64,000 nucleotides of DNA, taken from Allohoeflea poritis. Lineage in GTDB: Bacteria > Pseudomonadota > Alphaproteobacteria > Rhizobiales > Rhizobiaceae. The translations under genes were made by a program, and so were the position numbers. Each line of letters begins with the position of its first letter. Positions within the stretch are counted from its first letter, which is position 1. The DNA lies in the NCBI RefSeq assembly GCF_027889715.1, contig NZ_JAPJZH010000009.1, positions 1 through 64,000 on the forward strand. The letters are read 5' to 3'. Of the stretch, positions 24,830 to 35,690 are shown in pieces. The notes beneath the pieces were generated by a model. It searched no databases. It saw only the letters and a list, made by a program, of their open reading frames with translations, and was not told the DNA's origin.

Positions 24830-25858
24830 TCAGACATGCGACATGCTCTCCGCAACAAGGCCGTCAAACTCCGTGCGCAGCGCGGCCATATCGGCCCACT
24901 CGCTGGCACCGAACAGGGACATCACGCGGGCTGCGCGTTCGGCTGCGGCATCGCGCAGCACCGGCGTATGGGCGCAAACCTGCGTCATCTCCTGCATCGA
25001 ACCGTTGCAGTGGAGCACTACATCGCATCCTGCCCTGAAGATTGCATCGGTCTTGGTACCGAAATCCCCAGAAAGTGCCTTCATGGAGAGGTCGTCCGAC
25101 ATCAGCAGGCCGTCAAATCCCAGTTTATCCCGGATGATTTCTTTCACCACGACCGCGGAAGAGGTCGCCGGGTTGTCTTTGTCGATGGCCGAAAACACAA
25201 TATGCGCCGTCATCCCCATCGGCAGGTCGCTGAACGCGGCAAAGGGTGCGAAGTCGCGTTTTTCCAATGCATCAACCGGGGTATCGACCACCGGAAGCTG
25301 AAGATGGCTGTCCACCAGGGCGCCACCATGACCGGGCATGTGTTTCATGACCGGTTGTACGCCGCCGGCGGTCAGGCCGTCCACCATTGCCCGGCCCAGC
25401 TGTATGACTGCATCCGGGTCCCGCGCGAAGGCACGGTTTCCGATAACGTCGTGACCATGCTCGACCGGAACATCGAGAACCGGAATGCAATTGACGTTAA
25501 TTCCGAACGACGACAGGTCCCCTGCGTGCAGACGCCCCATCAGCCACGCGGCGCGCAGCCCCTCATCGGCACTGGCCTCATACAGGGATCCGATAACCGA
25601 CGCCGGAGGGTATTTCGGTGCGAGCGGCGGCTTGATCCGCTGCACTCGTCCGCCCTCCTGGTCGATCAGGACAGGCGCATCGCTTCTGCCGACGCAGTCA
25701 CGCATGTCCGCGACAAGGTCGACGAGTTGATTGCGTTCATGGACATTGCGGGCAAACAGGATGAAGCCCCACGGGCGCTCTGCCCTGTACAAGGCTCTTT
25801 CCTCATCCGTTAGCGCTAATCCGCCGCATCCAAGGATCATCGCTTTTGATTCGGTCAT
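24830..25858 (-). CDS. nagZ: beta-N-acetylhexosaminidase NagZ
   Basis: Glycoside hydrolase family 3 enzyme, 342 residues, removing GlcNAc from recycled muropeptides in the cytoplasm. The catalytic domain contains WGFILFARN, VLIDQEGGRVQRIKPP, the NagZ-type KHMPGHGGALVDSHLQLP loop with its acid/base His, and GFDGLLMSDDLSMKALSG with the nucleophile Asp. ATG at 25858 is preferred to 25873, though neither has a strong ribosome site. The order SPOR gene-nagZ-scpA-scpB is standard for the group. Confidence 0.93.
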   Translation of the reverse strand: MTESKAMILGCGGLALTDEERALYRAERPWGFILFARNVHERNQLVDLVADMRDCVGRSDAPVLIDQEGGRVQRIKPPLAPKYPPASVIGSLYEASADEGLRAAWLMGRLHAGDLSSFGINVNCIPVLDVPVEHGHDVIGNRAFARDPDAVIQLGRAMVDGLTAGGVQPVMKHMPGHGGALVDSHLQLPVVDTPVDALEKRDFAPFAAFSDLPMGMTAHIVFSAIDKDNPATSSAVVVKEIIRDKLGFDGLLMSDDLSMKALSGDFGTKTDAIFRAGCDVVLHCNGSMQEMTQVCAHTPVLRDAAAERAARVMSLFGASEWADMAALRTEFDGLVAESMSHV

Positions 25859-25949
25859 ATACGAATCATACACCGCTGCTTCACAAAGGATAGCCCACTA
25901 AACGGTGTCGCCTGTCGCACGCGATCCGGGCATCAACCACGTGAAGAGC

Positions 25950-28358
25950 TTAACGGGCGACGAAACAACTGCCGCCGGCTGCCTTGTACCGCGCGCAAAG
26001 GCTGTTGGCTTCCGCCTTCGATCCGGCGGGAATGCGCACCCGGTAGAACACGCCACGATTGGGAATGTCCGCCCGCTGGAAATCCACGCCCTTGTCGCCG
26101 ATGATCGAGGCATAGCGCTGCGAAAGGTTCTGATATGACTGTCTGGCGGCTTCCTCGGACGGCTGCGAAGAAATCTGCATCATGTATCCGCCGGGATTGG
26201 CAGCTGGTGTGGTTCCGGCCAGGTTGCCGCGTTCGGTCACCGCCTCGACGATGTTGACCGGTTGCTCTGCAGGGCGCGTTTCCGGCACCGGCGCGGCCAC
26301 CGCGGCCCGAAGGTCCGCATTGTTCGGCGTCGCGGAACCGACCTGGGTCGGATCCGTGTTGGATGCGGAGGGGCGGCTTTCCGGCAATGGCAAGGCGCCT
26401 GAGTCGCGCAAATTCTCGTCAATCGGCGGCAGTGCCGCGCTCTGAGCCGAGTTAGAGCCATTGCTGGCAGACCCGGCAAGGCTGTCGGACGTGGATGCTG
26501 TGGCGGCCGGCAACGCAGAGGCGACAGCAACCGGCGCCTGCGCGGAGCCATTGACATCCGACGTCAGATTGCTCTGGGTCGAGGCGTCTGCCTGTTGCCC
26601 GGACGATGCCGCGGGAGCGACTTCCGAAGCAGCCGGAGCTTCCCTTGCGACGATTGTTCCATCGGGTTTGACCACAAGGGTGCGGACCTTGCGCGGCGCA
26701 ACGCCATTGGCGCCGGCTTCGGTAGCGGTCGGATCGGGATCGAGCTGATCGGAAGCTGCCAGCCTGTCCTCCGCCTTCGCCGTCTGTTCGACCGCGGTTC
26801 CGCGACCTTCGAGCGGCAATGTCTGCGGATCGAGGGTGCGCTGGACGACATCGACCGGTTCTTCCGTCGTGGTCACCAGATTCTGGTCGGGATTGGCCGA
26901 AGTGTCATTGCCGGCAACCCTCTCATAGACCGCAAGGTCCTGATTTGGAACAGTTTTCCCACCGGGGTCATCCGGTTTTACCTTGACCGGGTCATTGTCC
27001 GCGGCAATGACCGGCGGTCCGTCGGATGCGCTGTCGCCGCCAAGCGAACTGTTCCACAAGTAAAAACCGCCGCCGCCGACAACAGCTATGCCAAGCACCA
27101 CGGCCGCAGCGACAAGGCCACGGCGCCCGGTCCGCTCTTCCTGGCCGTCGGACATGTCGTCAAAGGGTGGCGCTGCCAGATCTTCGACAGTGAAATCATC
27201 GCCGGGAAACACATCGGACTCATAATCGTCCTGATATTCGTCCATTCCCGGTTCGTCGTCATAGCGAATCCGCGCCGTCGCCTCATCGCCGCCATAGATC
27301 GCCGCGGATTCCACGGCCGTCGGCTCAAGGCTCGAATCCGTGTAGTCGACCGACGCGCGGTCATGGTCATCCGGCGCGGCAAACTCCGACGGATCGGGTG
27401 CGGCAAGCGCATCCAGTTCATCTTCCAGCGGCAGGCCGAAATCATTATCCCCAGCGTCGCGTCGTGGCGTTTCTTCTTCCACTTGTTCCGGCACACTGAG
27501 ATTGGACATCGTCTCCGGAGACGAATCCGATTCGGTGATGCTTGAGGGATCGAACGGCATTGCCGCCACATCGGCTGAGGCTTCCTGCGCCTGAGACTCG
27601 ACTTCCGCCATCTCCGCAAGAAGCATTTCCGTCAGTTCACTGCCGTCGCTGACCGGCTCTTCCTCGGCAGGTTTGGCCGCGTCCAGATCCTTCTGCAGGC
27701 GGTCATAGGCTTCCTTAAGCTCGTCGCTTTCCGACAGGGTCTCGATCGGCGCCGCGGATGCGGCCGGCATACGAGCTTCCTGTGCCGGCTGTCGTGTTGA
27801 CTGCGGAACAACCTGCTCTGGTTCCGGTTCGGGTTCAGCTATGTATTCTGGTTCAACAATGGGCTCTGGTTCCGGAACGGGCTCCGGGTCCGGCCGCGCA
27901 TTCCTGCCTTCCAGCGCCGAAAACGCTGCCTGCAATTCCGCTTCCAGGCTCGTCATCTGGGCTGCTGCGCCCACAGTCGCATGCGGCCAGGCTTCCTTCG
28001 CGCCGCCGGCTGTGCCCGTTTCGAGGTCGGGCTGGATCGGCGTTACTTTCTCATTCAATTTCTTGGAGGCCGTGTCCTGAAGGTCCTGCCGGATCTGCTC
28101 GGTCGCCACCACCTGTTCCTGCGGCTGAGCAGCTTCGACCGCTTTGTCAGGCGCTGTAACATCGATCTCGAGCTCACGCATCAACTCCGCCTCGAGATCG
28201 AATCCCGAGCCGGGTCGCGCTGTCTCCTGAACATCGTCGGCAGAGGTCGTGCCGTCGTCCTCAAATCCCACAATTCGCGCCAGCTCGGAGAGCGGATCAT
28301 CGTTCTTTTGATCCTTGTCCGCGGGCTCGCGCGTCTCAGAAATTCGATTGTCGGCCAT
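25950..28358 (-). CDS. SPOR-domain protein, large and acidic
   Basis: Single-span inner-membrane protein of about 802 residues that should bind denuded septal peptidoglycan. The cytoplasmic N-terminal half (1-412) is acidic and rich in Glu-Pro repeats (for example EPVPEPEPIVEPE). A transmembrane helix lies at about 415-438 (GLVAAAVVLGIAVVGGGGFY). A long low-complexity periplasmic linker rich in Ala, Ser, Thr and Pro leads to the SPOR domain at about 725-800 (GGYMMQISSQPSEEAARQSY, YRVRIPAGSKAEAN). ATG 28358 (MADNRIS) follows an in-frame ATG at 28367. It probably acts in division or septal wall remodelling alongside nagZ and nlpD. Confidence 0.88.
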   Translation of the reverse strand: MADNRISETREPADKDQKNDDPLSELARIVGFEDDGTTSADDVQETARPGSGFDLEAELMRELEIDVTAPDKAVEAAQPQEQVVATEQIRQDLQDTASKKLNEKVTPIQPDLETGTAGGAKEAWPHATVGAAAQMTSLEAELQAAFSALEGRNARPDPEPVPEPEPIVEPEYIAEPEPEPEQVVPQSTRQPAQEARMPAASAAPIETLSESDELKEAYDRLQKDLDAAKPAEEEPVSDGSELTEMLLAEMAEVESQAQEASADVAAMPFDPSSITESDSSPETMSNLSVPEQVEEETPRRDAGDNDFGLPLEDELDALAAPDPSEFAAPDDHDRASVDYTDSSLEPTAVESAAIYGGDEATARIRYDDEPGMDEYQDDYESDVFPGDDFTVEDLAAPPFDDMSDGQEERTGRRGLVAAAVVLGIAVVGGGGFYLWNSSLGGDSASDGPPVIAADNDPVKVKPDDPGGKTVPNQDLAVYERVAGNDTSANPDQNLVTTTEEPVDVVQRTLDPQTLPLEGRGTAVEQTAKAEDRLAASDQLDPDPTATEAGANGVAPRKVRTLVVKPDGTIVAREAPAASEVAPAASSGQQADASTQSNLTSDVNGSAQAPVAVASALPAATASTSDSLAGSASNGSNSAQSAALPPIDENLRDSGALPLPESRPSASNTDPTQVGSATPNNADLRAAVAAPVPETRPAEQPVNIVEAVTERGNLAGTTPAANPGGYMMQISSQPSEEAARQSYQNLSQRYASIIGDKGVDFQRADIPNRGVFYRVRIPAGSKAEANSLCARYKAAGGSCFVAR

Positions 28359-28420
28359 TCCGTTCACTCGCTACATTGAGCATTTTGTCTTGCCAGCACA
28401 TTGTGGGCAAAAGGTGACGC

Positions 28421-30184
28421 TCAACGCATCTCAACCGGGGCGCTCGTCCCGGCTATTGACAGCCCAGACTTCAACACCGCCGCCACAGCTCTAACCAGTC
28501 CAAGCCTGGCCATGCTCAATTTTGGTTTCGTATTGTTAATAAACCGTAATTCCGCCGTTTCCTTGCCTCTGTTCCAGTGAGCATGAAACGCGCTCGCGAC
28601 ATCGTAAAGGTAAAATGCGATCTTGTGCGGCTCGTGCGCCGCAGCAGCACTTTCCACGATCCTGGGAAATTCCGCAAGTTTTGCAACCAGCTGAATTTCA
28701 CTTTCATCGGTGATCATGTCTTCCACGGCATCGGAATAGTCGACGCTTTCCAGATCAACATCCGCGAAAACCTCGGCTGCCTGGCGAAAAACCGAGTGGC
28801 AGCGCGCATGCGCATACTGGACATAAAAGACCGGATTGTCCTTCGACTGCTCGGTGACTTTTGCGAAATCGAAGTCCAGAGGTTCGGAGTTTTTGCGGTA
28901 AAGCATCATGAATCGCACCGAATCACTGCCGACTTCATTGACCACATCGCGCAGCGTAACAAAGTCCCCGGAACGCTTTGACATACGCACCGGCTCGCCG
29001 CCGCGAAACAGCTTGACCAACTGGCACAGCAGAACCGTCAATTTCGCCTCGCCCTCGGAGACGGCCTTGGCGACGGCCTCCATGCGTTTGACGTAACCGC
29101 CATGATCGGCGCCAAGGACGTAAATCATCTCCTTGTAGCCACGCTCGAATTTGTCGTGAAAATAAGCAACGTCAGCGGCAAAATAGGTGTAGGAACCATC
29201 CGACTTGATCAGCGGCCGGTCGATGTCGTCGCCTACATCTGTTGACTTGAAGAGTGTCTGTTCGCGATCTTCCCAGTCTTCCGGTTTCTGCCCCTTGGGC
29301 GGCGGCAGCTTGCCCTTGTAGACATGACCCTTGAATGTCAGGTCGTTGATTGCCTCGCGGATTGCCTTGGCATTGTCCGCATGCAGCTTGCGTTCCGAAT
29401 AGAAAATCTCATGCGTGACGTTGAGAGCGGCAAGGTCCTGACGGATGATGTCCATCATCGCATCGATCGCCCGATCCTTCACGATCGGCATCCATTCGCC
29501 TTCCGGCATGCCGCGCAGCCTCGTGCCGAATTCCTCGGCAAGCGCGCTGCCGACCGGCTTCAGATAGTCTCCGGGATAAAGGCCGGACGGAATCTCGTCG
29601 ATCGCCTCGCCGAGAGCTTCGCGGTAACGCAGGAATACCGAACGGGCCAGGACGTCGATCTGCGCCCCGGCATCGTTGATGTAATACTCCTTGGTGACGT
29701 CGAAACCGACAAAGGAAAGCAGGTTGGCGAGCGAATCGCCGACAACGGCGCCGCGGCAATGACCCACATGCATCGGTCCGGTCGGGTTCGCGGACACGTA
29801 TTCGACGTTGATCTTCTGTCCGCCACCGATCCCGCTGCGGCCGTAGGCCTCGCCTTCGGCAATGATCGCCGCCAGCGTTTTTTGCCAATAGGTCGAGGAA
29901 AGCTTCATATTGATGAAACCCGGGCCGGCAACCGAAATGCGTTCGATATCGGCGTCTTTTTCAAGAACGTTCGAAATCTCATCGGCCAGTGCGCGCGGGT
30001 TTGTTCCAAGCGGTTTGGCAAGCACCATTGCCGCATTGGTCGCGACATCCCCATGGCTCGGATCGCGCGGCGGCTCCACAGACACCCTCGACAGGTTGAT
30101 ACCGTCCTTTTTCTCCTGAATCTGCTCCAGCGCCTCAAGTGCACTCAGAACACGACCTTCAAAGTCTTTGAAAAGATTCATCAT
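28421..30184 (-). CDS. argS: arginyl-tRNA synthetase
   Basis: Class I synthetase of 587 residues. Landmarks are the N-terminal Add-1 domain with [14 protein letters not shown], the HIGH-type motif [24 protein letters not shown]-type [12 protein letters not shown] and the C-terminal DALR anticodon domain ending in [12 protein letters not shown]. Two consecutive ATG codons (30184 and 30181) can start it. It lies between dgt and the SPOR gene on the minus strand, with 62 bases to the latter. Confidence 0.96.
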   Translation of the reverse strand: MMNLFKDFEGRVLSALEALEQIQEKKDGINLSRVSVEPPRDPSHGDVATNAAMVLAKPLGTNPRALADEISNVLEKDADIERISVAGPGFINMKLSSTYWQKTLAAIIAEGEAYGRSGIGGGQKINVEYVSANPTGPMHVGHCRGAVVGDSLANLLSFVGFDVTKEYYINDAGAQIDVLARSVFLRYREALGEAIDEIPSGLYPGDYLKPVGSALAEEFGTRLRGMPEGEWMPIVKDRAIDAMMDIIRQDLAALNVTHEIFYSERKLHADNAKAIREAINDLTFKGHVYKGKLPPPKGQKPEDWEDREQTLFKSTDVGDDIDRPLIKSDGSYTYFAADVAYFHDKFERGYKEMIYVLGADHGGYVKRMEAVAKAVSEGEAKLTVLLCQLVKLFRGGEPVRMSKRSGDFVTLRDVVNEVGSDSVRFMMLYRKNSEPLDFDFAKVTEQSKDNPVFYVQYAHARCHSVFRQAAEVFADVDLESVDYSDAVEDMITDESEIQLVAKLAEFPRIVESAAAAHEPHKIAFYLYDVASAFHAHWNRGKETAELRFINNTKPKLSMARLGLVRAVAAVLKSGLSIAGTSAPVEMR

Positions 30185-30250
30185 ATTTCATCCGGGAAAC
30201 GCCGCATGCGGGACAAGCCGCATCTTCCAGCCGGCTAGAGTTGCCGCTGA

Positions 30251-31465
30251 CTATCGCAAATCGGGTGTATGGTCAAACAGCGCACGGTGCTGCTTGACGG
30301 CATAGTTGTCCGTCATGCCCGAAAGGTAATCGGCGACCCGGCGGCAGATCTGCCCCTGGCTGAACGCACGCATGCCCTCGGTCCAGTGACCGCCCATCAG
30401 CGCCGGTTGGTCCACATAGGCCTGGAACAGGTCCCGGACGATGGTAGCCGCCTGCTGCCGAACCCGCATGACATCGGAATGCCGGTACAGATTGGCATAG
30501 AGAAATGACTTTATGCTGCGGTCGATGGCCTTGAATTCCGGCGAGAATTGAATGAATGCCAGATCGGCCGAACGGATATCGTCCGCACTTTGCGGCTTCA
30601 TGCGAGCCAGATTTGCCTGCGCCACGGCGATCACATCCTCGACCATCAGCGTTATCTGACGCCGCATGATCTCGTGTATCATGCGCGTTTCCTCCAGGCC
30701 CGGATAGCGTTCCGACACGTCCCGGACCAGTTCACGGAGAAAGGGAACGTCGTCCAGCATCTCGAGCCTGAGCAGCCCGCTTCTGAGACCGTCATCGATA
30801 TCGTGGGTATTATAGGCGATGTCGTCGGCAATGGCCGCCGCCTGTGCCTCCAGGCTTGCAAATGTCGATATCTGCAGGTCCTGCAATGCGCAGTAGTCGA
30901 GGATCGGCTGAGGAACCGGGCCATTCGTGCCGGCGCCGGATTTGTCGACCAGCGGACCGTTGTGCTTGACCAGCCCTTCGAGGCTCTCCCAGGTCAGGTT
31001 GAGCCCGTCAAAGCGCGCGTAGCGGCGCTCGAGCTGCGTGACGATGCGCAAAGATTGTGCGTTGTGATCGAACCCGCCATGGTCCTCGAGCAGTTCGTCC
31101 AGCGCATCCTCGCCCGTATGGCCGAACGGTGTATGACCGAAATCGTGAACCAGGGCGATTCCTTCCGCCAGGTCTTCGTCGATCCGCAGCGCCCGGGCCA
31201 GCGCCCGTGCGATTTGCGCGACTTCGATCGTGTGCGTCAGACGGGTCCGGAAATGATCGCCCTCATGCGCGACGAAGACCTGGGTCTTGTGTTTGAGCCT
31301 GCGGAAGGCCGTGCTGTGCACGATACGGTCGCGGTCGCGCTGGAACTCCGAACGCGTGCGGCTTCTTTCCTCCGGATAAAGCCGTCCCCTGCTGTTGTTC
31401 GGATCGCTTGCCCACACCGCCCGCGCGCCGGAGCCGAAGCCGAGCGCGTTGTCGTCAATGGTCAT
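30251..31465 (-). CDS. dgt: dGTP triphosphohydrolase (HD domain)
   Basis: dNTP triphosphohydrolase of 404 residues that splits dGTP and related dNTPs to nucleoside and tripolyphosphate. HD-domain ligands are visible as [19 protein letters not shown] and [18 protein letters not shown], with [18 protein letters not shown] further on. The N-terminal [20 protein letters not shown] is typical of the alphaproteobacterial type 2 Dgt. It is divergent from erpA and lies 66 bases upstream of argS. Confidence 0.93.
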   Translation of the reverse strand: MTIDDNALGFGSGARAVWASDPNNSRGRLYPEERSRTRSEFQRDRDRIVHSTAFRRLKHKTQVFVAHEGDHFRTRLTHTIEVAQIARALARALRIDEDLAEGIALVHDFGHTPFGHTGEDALDELLEDHGGFDHNAQSLRIVTQLERRYARFDGLNLTWESLEGLVKHNGPLVDKSGAGTNGPVPQPILDYCALQDLQISTFASLEAQAAAIADDIAYNTHDIDDGLRSGLLRLEMLDDVPFLRELVRDVSERYPGLEETRMIHEIMRRQITLMVEDVIAVAQANLARMKPQSADDIRSADLAFIQFSPEFKAIDRSIKSFLYANLYRHSDVMRVRQQAATIVRDLFQAYVDQPALMGGHWTEGMRAFSQGQICRRVADYLSGMTDNYAVKQHRALFDHTPDLR

Positions 31466-31568
31466 TGTTCCGCCTTCCCCGTTGACGCGGCCTGCCGTTG
31501 TTCATACCTATAGACCAACGATGACCAATCACAATCTCTCCGAGCCTTTAACTCGGTGAGGAGGTTGC

Positions 31569-31904
31569 ATGACACAGACAAATGAAGTGACGCTGTCGGA
31601 CGCTGCCGCTATCAGGATCGCCGACATTCTGGCCTCCGAGCAGGACAAGACCGCTTTGCGCGTATCCGTCGAAGGCGGTGGCTGCTCCGGATTTTCCTAC
31701 AAGTTCGACCTCGCCGACGAAGCCGGGGAAGACGATCTGGTGCTTGAAAAGGGCGATGCCCGGGTGCTGATCGATTCGCTTTCCCTTGTTTACATGGGCG
31801 GTTCGGAAATCGATTTCGTCGATAATCTGATGGGACAGTCGTTCCAGATCAACAATCCGAACGCGATTGCATCCTGCGGCTGCGGTACGAGTTTCACAAT
31901 CTGA
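31569..31904 (+). CDS. erpA: iron-sulfur cluster insertion protein ErpA
   Basis: A-type carrier of 111 residues delivering Fe-S clusters to apoproteins. The three conserved Cys are in EGGGCSGFSYKF and ASCGCGTSF. GAGGAGG precedes the ATG by five bases, and a small hairpin CCGAG/CTCGG sits just before it. The gene reads divergently from dgt and is followed by xthA after 10 bases. Confidence 0.94.
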   Translation: MTQTNEVTLSDAAAIRIADILASEQDKTALRVSVEGGGCSGFSYKFDLADEAGEDDLVLEKGDARVLIDSLSLVYMGGSEIDFVDNLMGQSFQINNPNAIASCGCGTSFTI

Positions 31905-31914
31905 AAGACCCCTC

Positions 31915-32718
31915 ATGAAAATTGCCAGCTGGAACATCAACGGCATCAAGGCACGCCTTGATAACCTTGTCAGCTGGCTTGAGGACAGTCGCCCGGATAT
32001 CGCCTGCCTGCAGGAGATAAAGTCCGTTGACGAAGGATTCCCGCGCGAAGCCATCGAAGCGGTCGGCTATCATGTGGAAACACATGGCCAGAAGGGATTC
32101 AACGGCGTCGCCATCGTTTCGAAACAGGTGCCGGACGAAGTCAATCGCGGCCTGCCCCTGCTGTCGCCGGGCGACGAGCCCGATGAACAGGCACGCTTCA
32201 TCGAGGGTGTGTTTTCAGTCAGGGGCGGTGTGCTGCGCGTCGTTTCCCTTTACCTTCCCAACGGCAATCCCGTGGATTCCGAAAAGTACCCCTACAAGCT
32301 GAGCTGGATGCAACGGCTGGAAAAATGGGCATCCGAGCGGCTGATGCTTGAAGAACCACTGGTGCTGGCCGGCGACTACAATGTCATTCCCGAACCGTTC
32401 GACTGCCACGATCCGGCTGCGTGGGAGGGCGATGCTCTGTTTCGCGAAGAAACGCGATCCGCGTTCCGAAGGCTCGAGAATCTCGGGTTCACAGAAACGA
32501 TCCGCAACACGACGGATGCGGAAAAGACATACACATTCTGGGACTATCAGGCCGGCGCATGGCCGAAGAACAACGGCATCCGGATCGATCATCTGCTCCT
32601 GTCGCCCGAGGCGGCAAACCGGCTTGAAGCGGCCGATATCGAAAAATACGTGCGCGGCTGGGAAAAACCCTCGGACCATGTGCCGGTTGTCGCTGAACTG
32701 GCGTTTCAGCCCGCATAA
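31915..32718 (+). CDS. xthA: exodeoxyribonuclease III
   Basis: Mg-dependent AP endonuclease and 3'-5' exonuclease of base excision repair, 267 residues. Catalytic segments are ASWNINGIKARL, IACLQEIKSVDEGFP (metal-binding Glu), HGQKGFNGVAIVSK, VLAGDYNVIPE and the C-terminal RIDHLLLSPEA with SDHVPVVAEL. ATG at 31915 is the family start (MKIASWNING). It lies in the erpA-xthA pair next to exoR, an arrangement seen in rhizobia. Confidence 0.95.
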   Translation: MKIASWNINGIKARLDNLVSWLEDSRPDIACLQEIKSVDEGFPREAIEAVGYHVETHGQKGFNGVAIVSKQVPDEVNRGLPLLSPGDEPDEQARFIEGVFSVRGGVLRVVSLYLPNGNPVDSEKYPYKLSWMQRLEKWASERLMLEEPLVLAGDYNVIPEPFDCHDPAAWEGDALFREETRSAFRRLENLGFTETIRNTTDAEKTYTFWDYQAGAWPKNNGIRIDHLLLSPEAANRLEAADIEKYVRGWEKPSDHVPVVAELAFQPA

Positions 32719-32824
32719 GCCCGAAAATTTGTGACACCGGTCCGTTTCCGGGTAACCGCTTGCGGTTCGTTGCCGATGGGTGCATCATATGCACATGTTT
32801 GAATACAGCATCCGGACCCGTTCT

Positions 32825-33121
32825 ATGGCCCACGCTGTGACAATTTCCCGGCGGTGTCGATCGCTTGTCGGCGGCGCGCTTCTGACTTTCGGACTGTTCT
32901 CCGCATCAACGGCCACGGCCGGAGATGACATCAATTGCAGTTGTGTGGCAAACGGTCAGCGCGTTGGGCTCGGAGAACTGTTCTGCATCAGGACGGCATC
33001 CGGGAAACATTTTCTGGCCCGGTGCGAGCGGGTGTTGAACAACACGTCCTGGAAACGCCTTCAGGAGGGATGTCCCAGCGCCTTCAACTGGAGCGAAATG
33101 CGCAGGAAAGCGTCGCTCTAA
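32825..33121 (+). CDS. small secreted cysteine-rich protein
   Basis: Unrecognised protein of 98 residues. A signal peptide (LVGGALLTFGLFSASTATAG) precedes a mature part of about 65 residues with five Cys (DINCSCVANG, LFCIRTAS, LARCERV, EGCPSAF), which suggests disulfide bonding in the periplasm. Basic residues cluster near the C-terminus. ATG at 32825 puts the signal peptide at the N-terminus; ATGs at 32780 and 32795 would add an unlikely leader. It is convergent with exoR. Confidence 0.6.
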   Translation: MAHAVTISRRCRSLVGGALLTFGLFSASTATAGDDINCSCVANGQRVGLGELFCIRTASGKHFLARCERVLNNTSWKRLQEGCPSAFNWSEMRRKASL

Positions 33122-33181
33122 GGCAGTTACGCCGGGCTGTGCATGGCACGCCTGCGCAGATTACCCGCCTGCTGTTCAGCC

Positions 33182-33979
33182 TTAATTGTTGCCGTTGGCC
33201 AGCATGTCCTCTGCAAGCGCGATCGCCGTGCGGCGGTCGGCCTCGTTGGCGACCGAAAAGGCCTGTTCCTGCCTCTGCTGAATCCAGTCGCGATCGTTCA
33301 ACGGCGCGCGTTCCAGCGCAACGGTCATATAGGCAAGTCCGCGAACGGTATGGCCTTCCTGGAAGATGGTGTCGCCAAACAGGGCAGCCGCCGCCGGATG
33401 TCCGGACTTGCGGGCCCGGTTGAGCCACTTCTTGGCCTGCCGCAGGTCGGCATGGCCGCCCTCACCCGCCAACATCATGCTGCCGAGCTGATACTGCGCT
33501 TCGGGAATGCCGAAGACCGACGCGGCCTGGAAATAGAGCTGCCTGGCCTGTGCGGGATCCGCGGTCACGGGACTGTCTGGAATGCCACGCCTGTAGTAGC
33601 TGGCGAGCCGCACAAGGGCGTTTACGAAATAGCCGGTCTCGCTTGATCCGGGCTCAACGCCCTCGCGGGCGATCCGGTCATAGATCTTGAACGCCTCATA
33701 GTCATTCTCGACGACACCGTCACCGGCCGCATACATATTGGCGAGCGCCCAGCGCGCGCCGGGGTGTCCCTGCTCGGCGGCGTGCCGGTACGCCTCAACA
33801 GCGTCATCCTTCTTGCCCTTCTTGTAGGCAGAGAACCCGAATTTGAAGAGCACAAGCGGTCCGGATTTCTCGTCCACACCGGCATCCGGATCGAACGACA
33901 GCGCCGACCCGGCAGAGCCGATCGTCAAAGCCAACATGCAGGCAAACAGGCGCCCGACCGTCAAACTAGATATCTGCAT
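33182..33979 (-). CDS. exoR: ExoR-like periplasmic Sel1-repeat regulator
   Basis: Periplasmic inhibitor of the ExoS-ChvI two-component system, which in Sinorhizobium and Agrobacterium governs succinoglycan, flagella and acid response. The 265-residue protein has a signal peptide (1-29) and Sel1 repeats, with family-typical stretches [38 protein letters not shown] and [11 protein letters not shown], then [15 protein letters not shown]. Assignment rests on these and on the normal length. The start codon overlaps the end of ilvD by 14 bases, so ilvD read-through may contribute to expression. exoS and chvI are not in the window. Confidence 0.88.
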   Translation of the reverse strand: MQISSLTVGRLFACMLALTIGSAGSALSFDPDAGVDEKSGPLVLFKFGFSAYKKGKKDDAVEAYRHAAEQGHPGARWALANMYAAGDGVVENDYEAFKIYDRIAREGVEPGSSETGYFVNALVRLASYYRRGIPDSPVTADPAQARQLYFQAASVFGIPEAQYQLGSMMLAGEGGHADLRQAKKWLNRARKSGHPAAAALFGDTIFQEGHTVRGLAYMTVALERAPLNDRDWIQQRQEQAFSVANEADRRTAIALAEDMLANGNN

Positions 33980-35690
33980 AGCACTGTTTTTCTTTTACTC
34001 CGCCCGGATGCGTAACGGCGCCCTTCTGCGCGGTTCCGACTGTCTGGGCGTATTTCCATAGTACACCGGATGTGTAATCCGTTTCACGCGGCTGCCAGTC
34101 CCTACCCCTTTGGGCCAGCTCCTCGTCACTCAAACGCACATTGATCGTGCCCTCCACGGCATCGATCTCGATAATGTCTCCATCCTTCAACAGGCCGATC
34201 GGCCCGCCCACGGCGGCCTCCGGTCCGACATGACCGATGCAGAAGCCCCGGGTCGCGCCGGAGAACCGTCCATCGGTTATCAGCGCGACCTTGTCGCCGA
34301 CGCCCTGTCCGTAAAGCGCGGCGGTCGTCGCCAGCATCTCACGCATTCCAGGTCCGCCTTTCGGGCCTTCATAGCGAATGACAAGGACTTCACCTTCCTT
34401 GTATTCGCGCTTTGTCACGGCCTCGAAGCACTCTTCTTCTGAGTCGAAACAACGCGCCGGACCGGAGAAGACCTGATTGGCCATCCCCGCCACTTTCACA
34501 ATCGCGCCTTCGGGAGCAAGATTGCCTTTCAGCCCTACAACACCGCCGGTCGTTGTGATTGGATCATTGGCCGGACGAACGACATCTTGCTGGTCGTTCC
34601 ATTCGACATATTCCATGTTTTCGGCAATTGTGCGGCCGGTCACTGTCAGGCAATCGCCATGCAGATAGCCATGGTCCAGCAGCGTCTTCATCAGCAACGG
34701 AATGCCGCCGGCCTCGAACATGTCCTTGGCCACATATTTGCCGCCGGGCTTCAGATCGGCCACATAAGGCGTCTTGCGGAAAATCTCCGCGACATCGAAC
34801 AGATCGAATTCAATCCCGCATTCATGGGCGATCGCCGGCAGGTGGAGCGCGGCATTCGTCGAGCCGCCCGATGCGGCGACAACCGCCGCCGCATTTTCAA
34901 GCGCCTCGCGTGTAACGATATCGCGCGGCCGAATATTGCGCGCAATCAGCTCCATGACTTTTTCACCGGATGCATAGCAGAACCGGTCGCGTATTTCGTA
35001 TGGCGCGGGCGCGCCGCACGAGTAAGGCAGCGCCAAGCCGATGGCTTCAGCCACGGTCGCCATGGTGTTCGCGGTGAACTGGGCACCGCAGGATCCGGCA
35101 GACGGGCACGCCGCCTGCTCGATCTCGGAAAGGTCTTCGTCCGAAAGGTCGCCCACCGAATGCTGGCCGACAGCCTCGAAAACGTCCTGCACGGTAATCT
35201 GCCGGCCCCGGAAGGTGCCGGGCAAGATCGAACCGCCGTAGATGAAGACGGACGGCACGTTGAGACGCACCATCGACATCATCATGCCCGGCAGCGATTT
35301 GTCGCAGCCGGCAAGACCGACCAGCGCGTCATAGCAATGGCCGCGCATCGTCAGTTCCACCGAATCGGCGATCACGTCGCGCGACACCAGCGAAGACTTC
35401 ATGCCCTGGTGCCCCATGGCTATGCCGTCGGTCACTGTAATGGTGCAGAATTCACGCGGTGTTCCATTGGCCGCGGCAACGCCCTTCTTGACGACCTGCG
35501 CCTGACGCATCAGCGAGATGTTACACGGCGCGGCCTCGTTCCAGCAACTTGCGACGCCGACGAGCGGCTGCGCAATTTCCTTGGACGACAATCCCATCGC
35601 ATAAAGATAAGAACGGTGCGGCGCCCGTGCCGGGCCGACCGTTGTATGGCGGCTCGGGAGCCTGGATTTGTCGATGGTCTTGGCGTCCAT
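33966..35690 (-). CDS. ilvD: dihydroxy-acid dehydratase
   Basis: Fe-S enzyme of branched-chain amino acid synthesis converting 2,3-dihydroxy-isovalerate (or the methylvalerate) to the keto acid. The 574-residue chain has [39 protein letters not shown] with a cluster Cys, and C-terminal [19 protein letters not shown] and [16 protein letters not shown]. Length places it in the IlvD/Edd subgroup that also includes sugar-acid dehydratases, but those usually have neighbours in sugar metabolism. An upstream region of 244 bases without genes separates it from valS. Confidence 0.9.
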   Translation of the reverse strand: MDAKTIDKSRLPSRHTTVGPARAPHRSYLYAMGLSSKEIAQPLVGVASCWNEAAPCNISLMRQAQVVKKGVAAANGTPREFCTITVTDGIAMGHQGMKSSLVSRDVIADSVELTMRGHCYDALVGLAGCDKSLPGMMMSMVRLNVPSVFIYGGSILPGTFRGRQITVQDVFEAVGQHSVGDLSDEDLSEIEQAACPSAGSCGAQFTANTMATVAEAIGLALPYSCGAPAPYEIRDRFCYASGEKVMELIARNIRPRDIVTREALENAAAVVAASGGSTNAALHLPAIAHECGIEFDLFDVAEIFRKTPYVADLKPGGKYVAKDMFEAGGIPLLMKTLLDHGYLHGDCLTVTGRTIAENMEYVEWNDQQDVVRPANDPITTTGGVVGLKGNLAPEGAIVKVAGMANQVFSGPARCFDSEEECFEAVTKREYKEGEVLVIRYEGPKGGPGMREMLATTAALYGQGVGDKVALITDGRFSGATRGFCIGHVGPEAAVGGPIGLLKDGDIIEIDAVEGTINVRLSDEELAQRGRDWQPRETDYTSGVLWKYAQTVGTAQKGAVTHPGGVKEKQCYADI

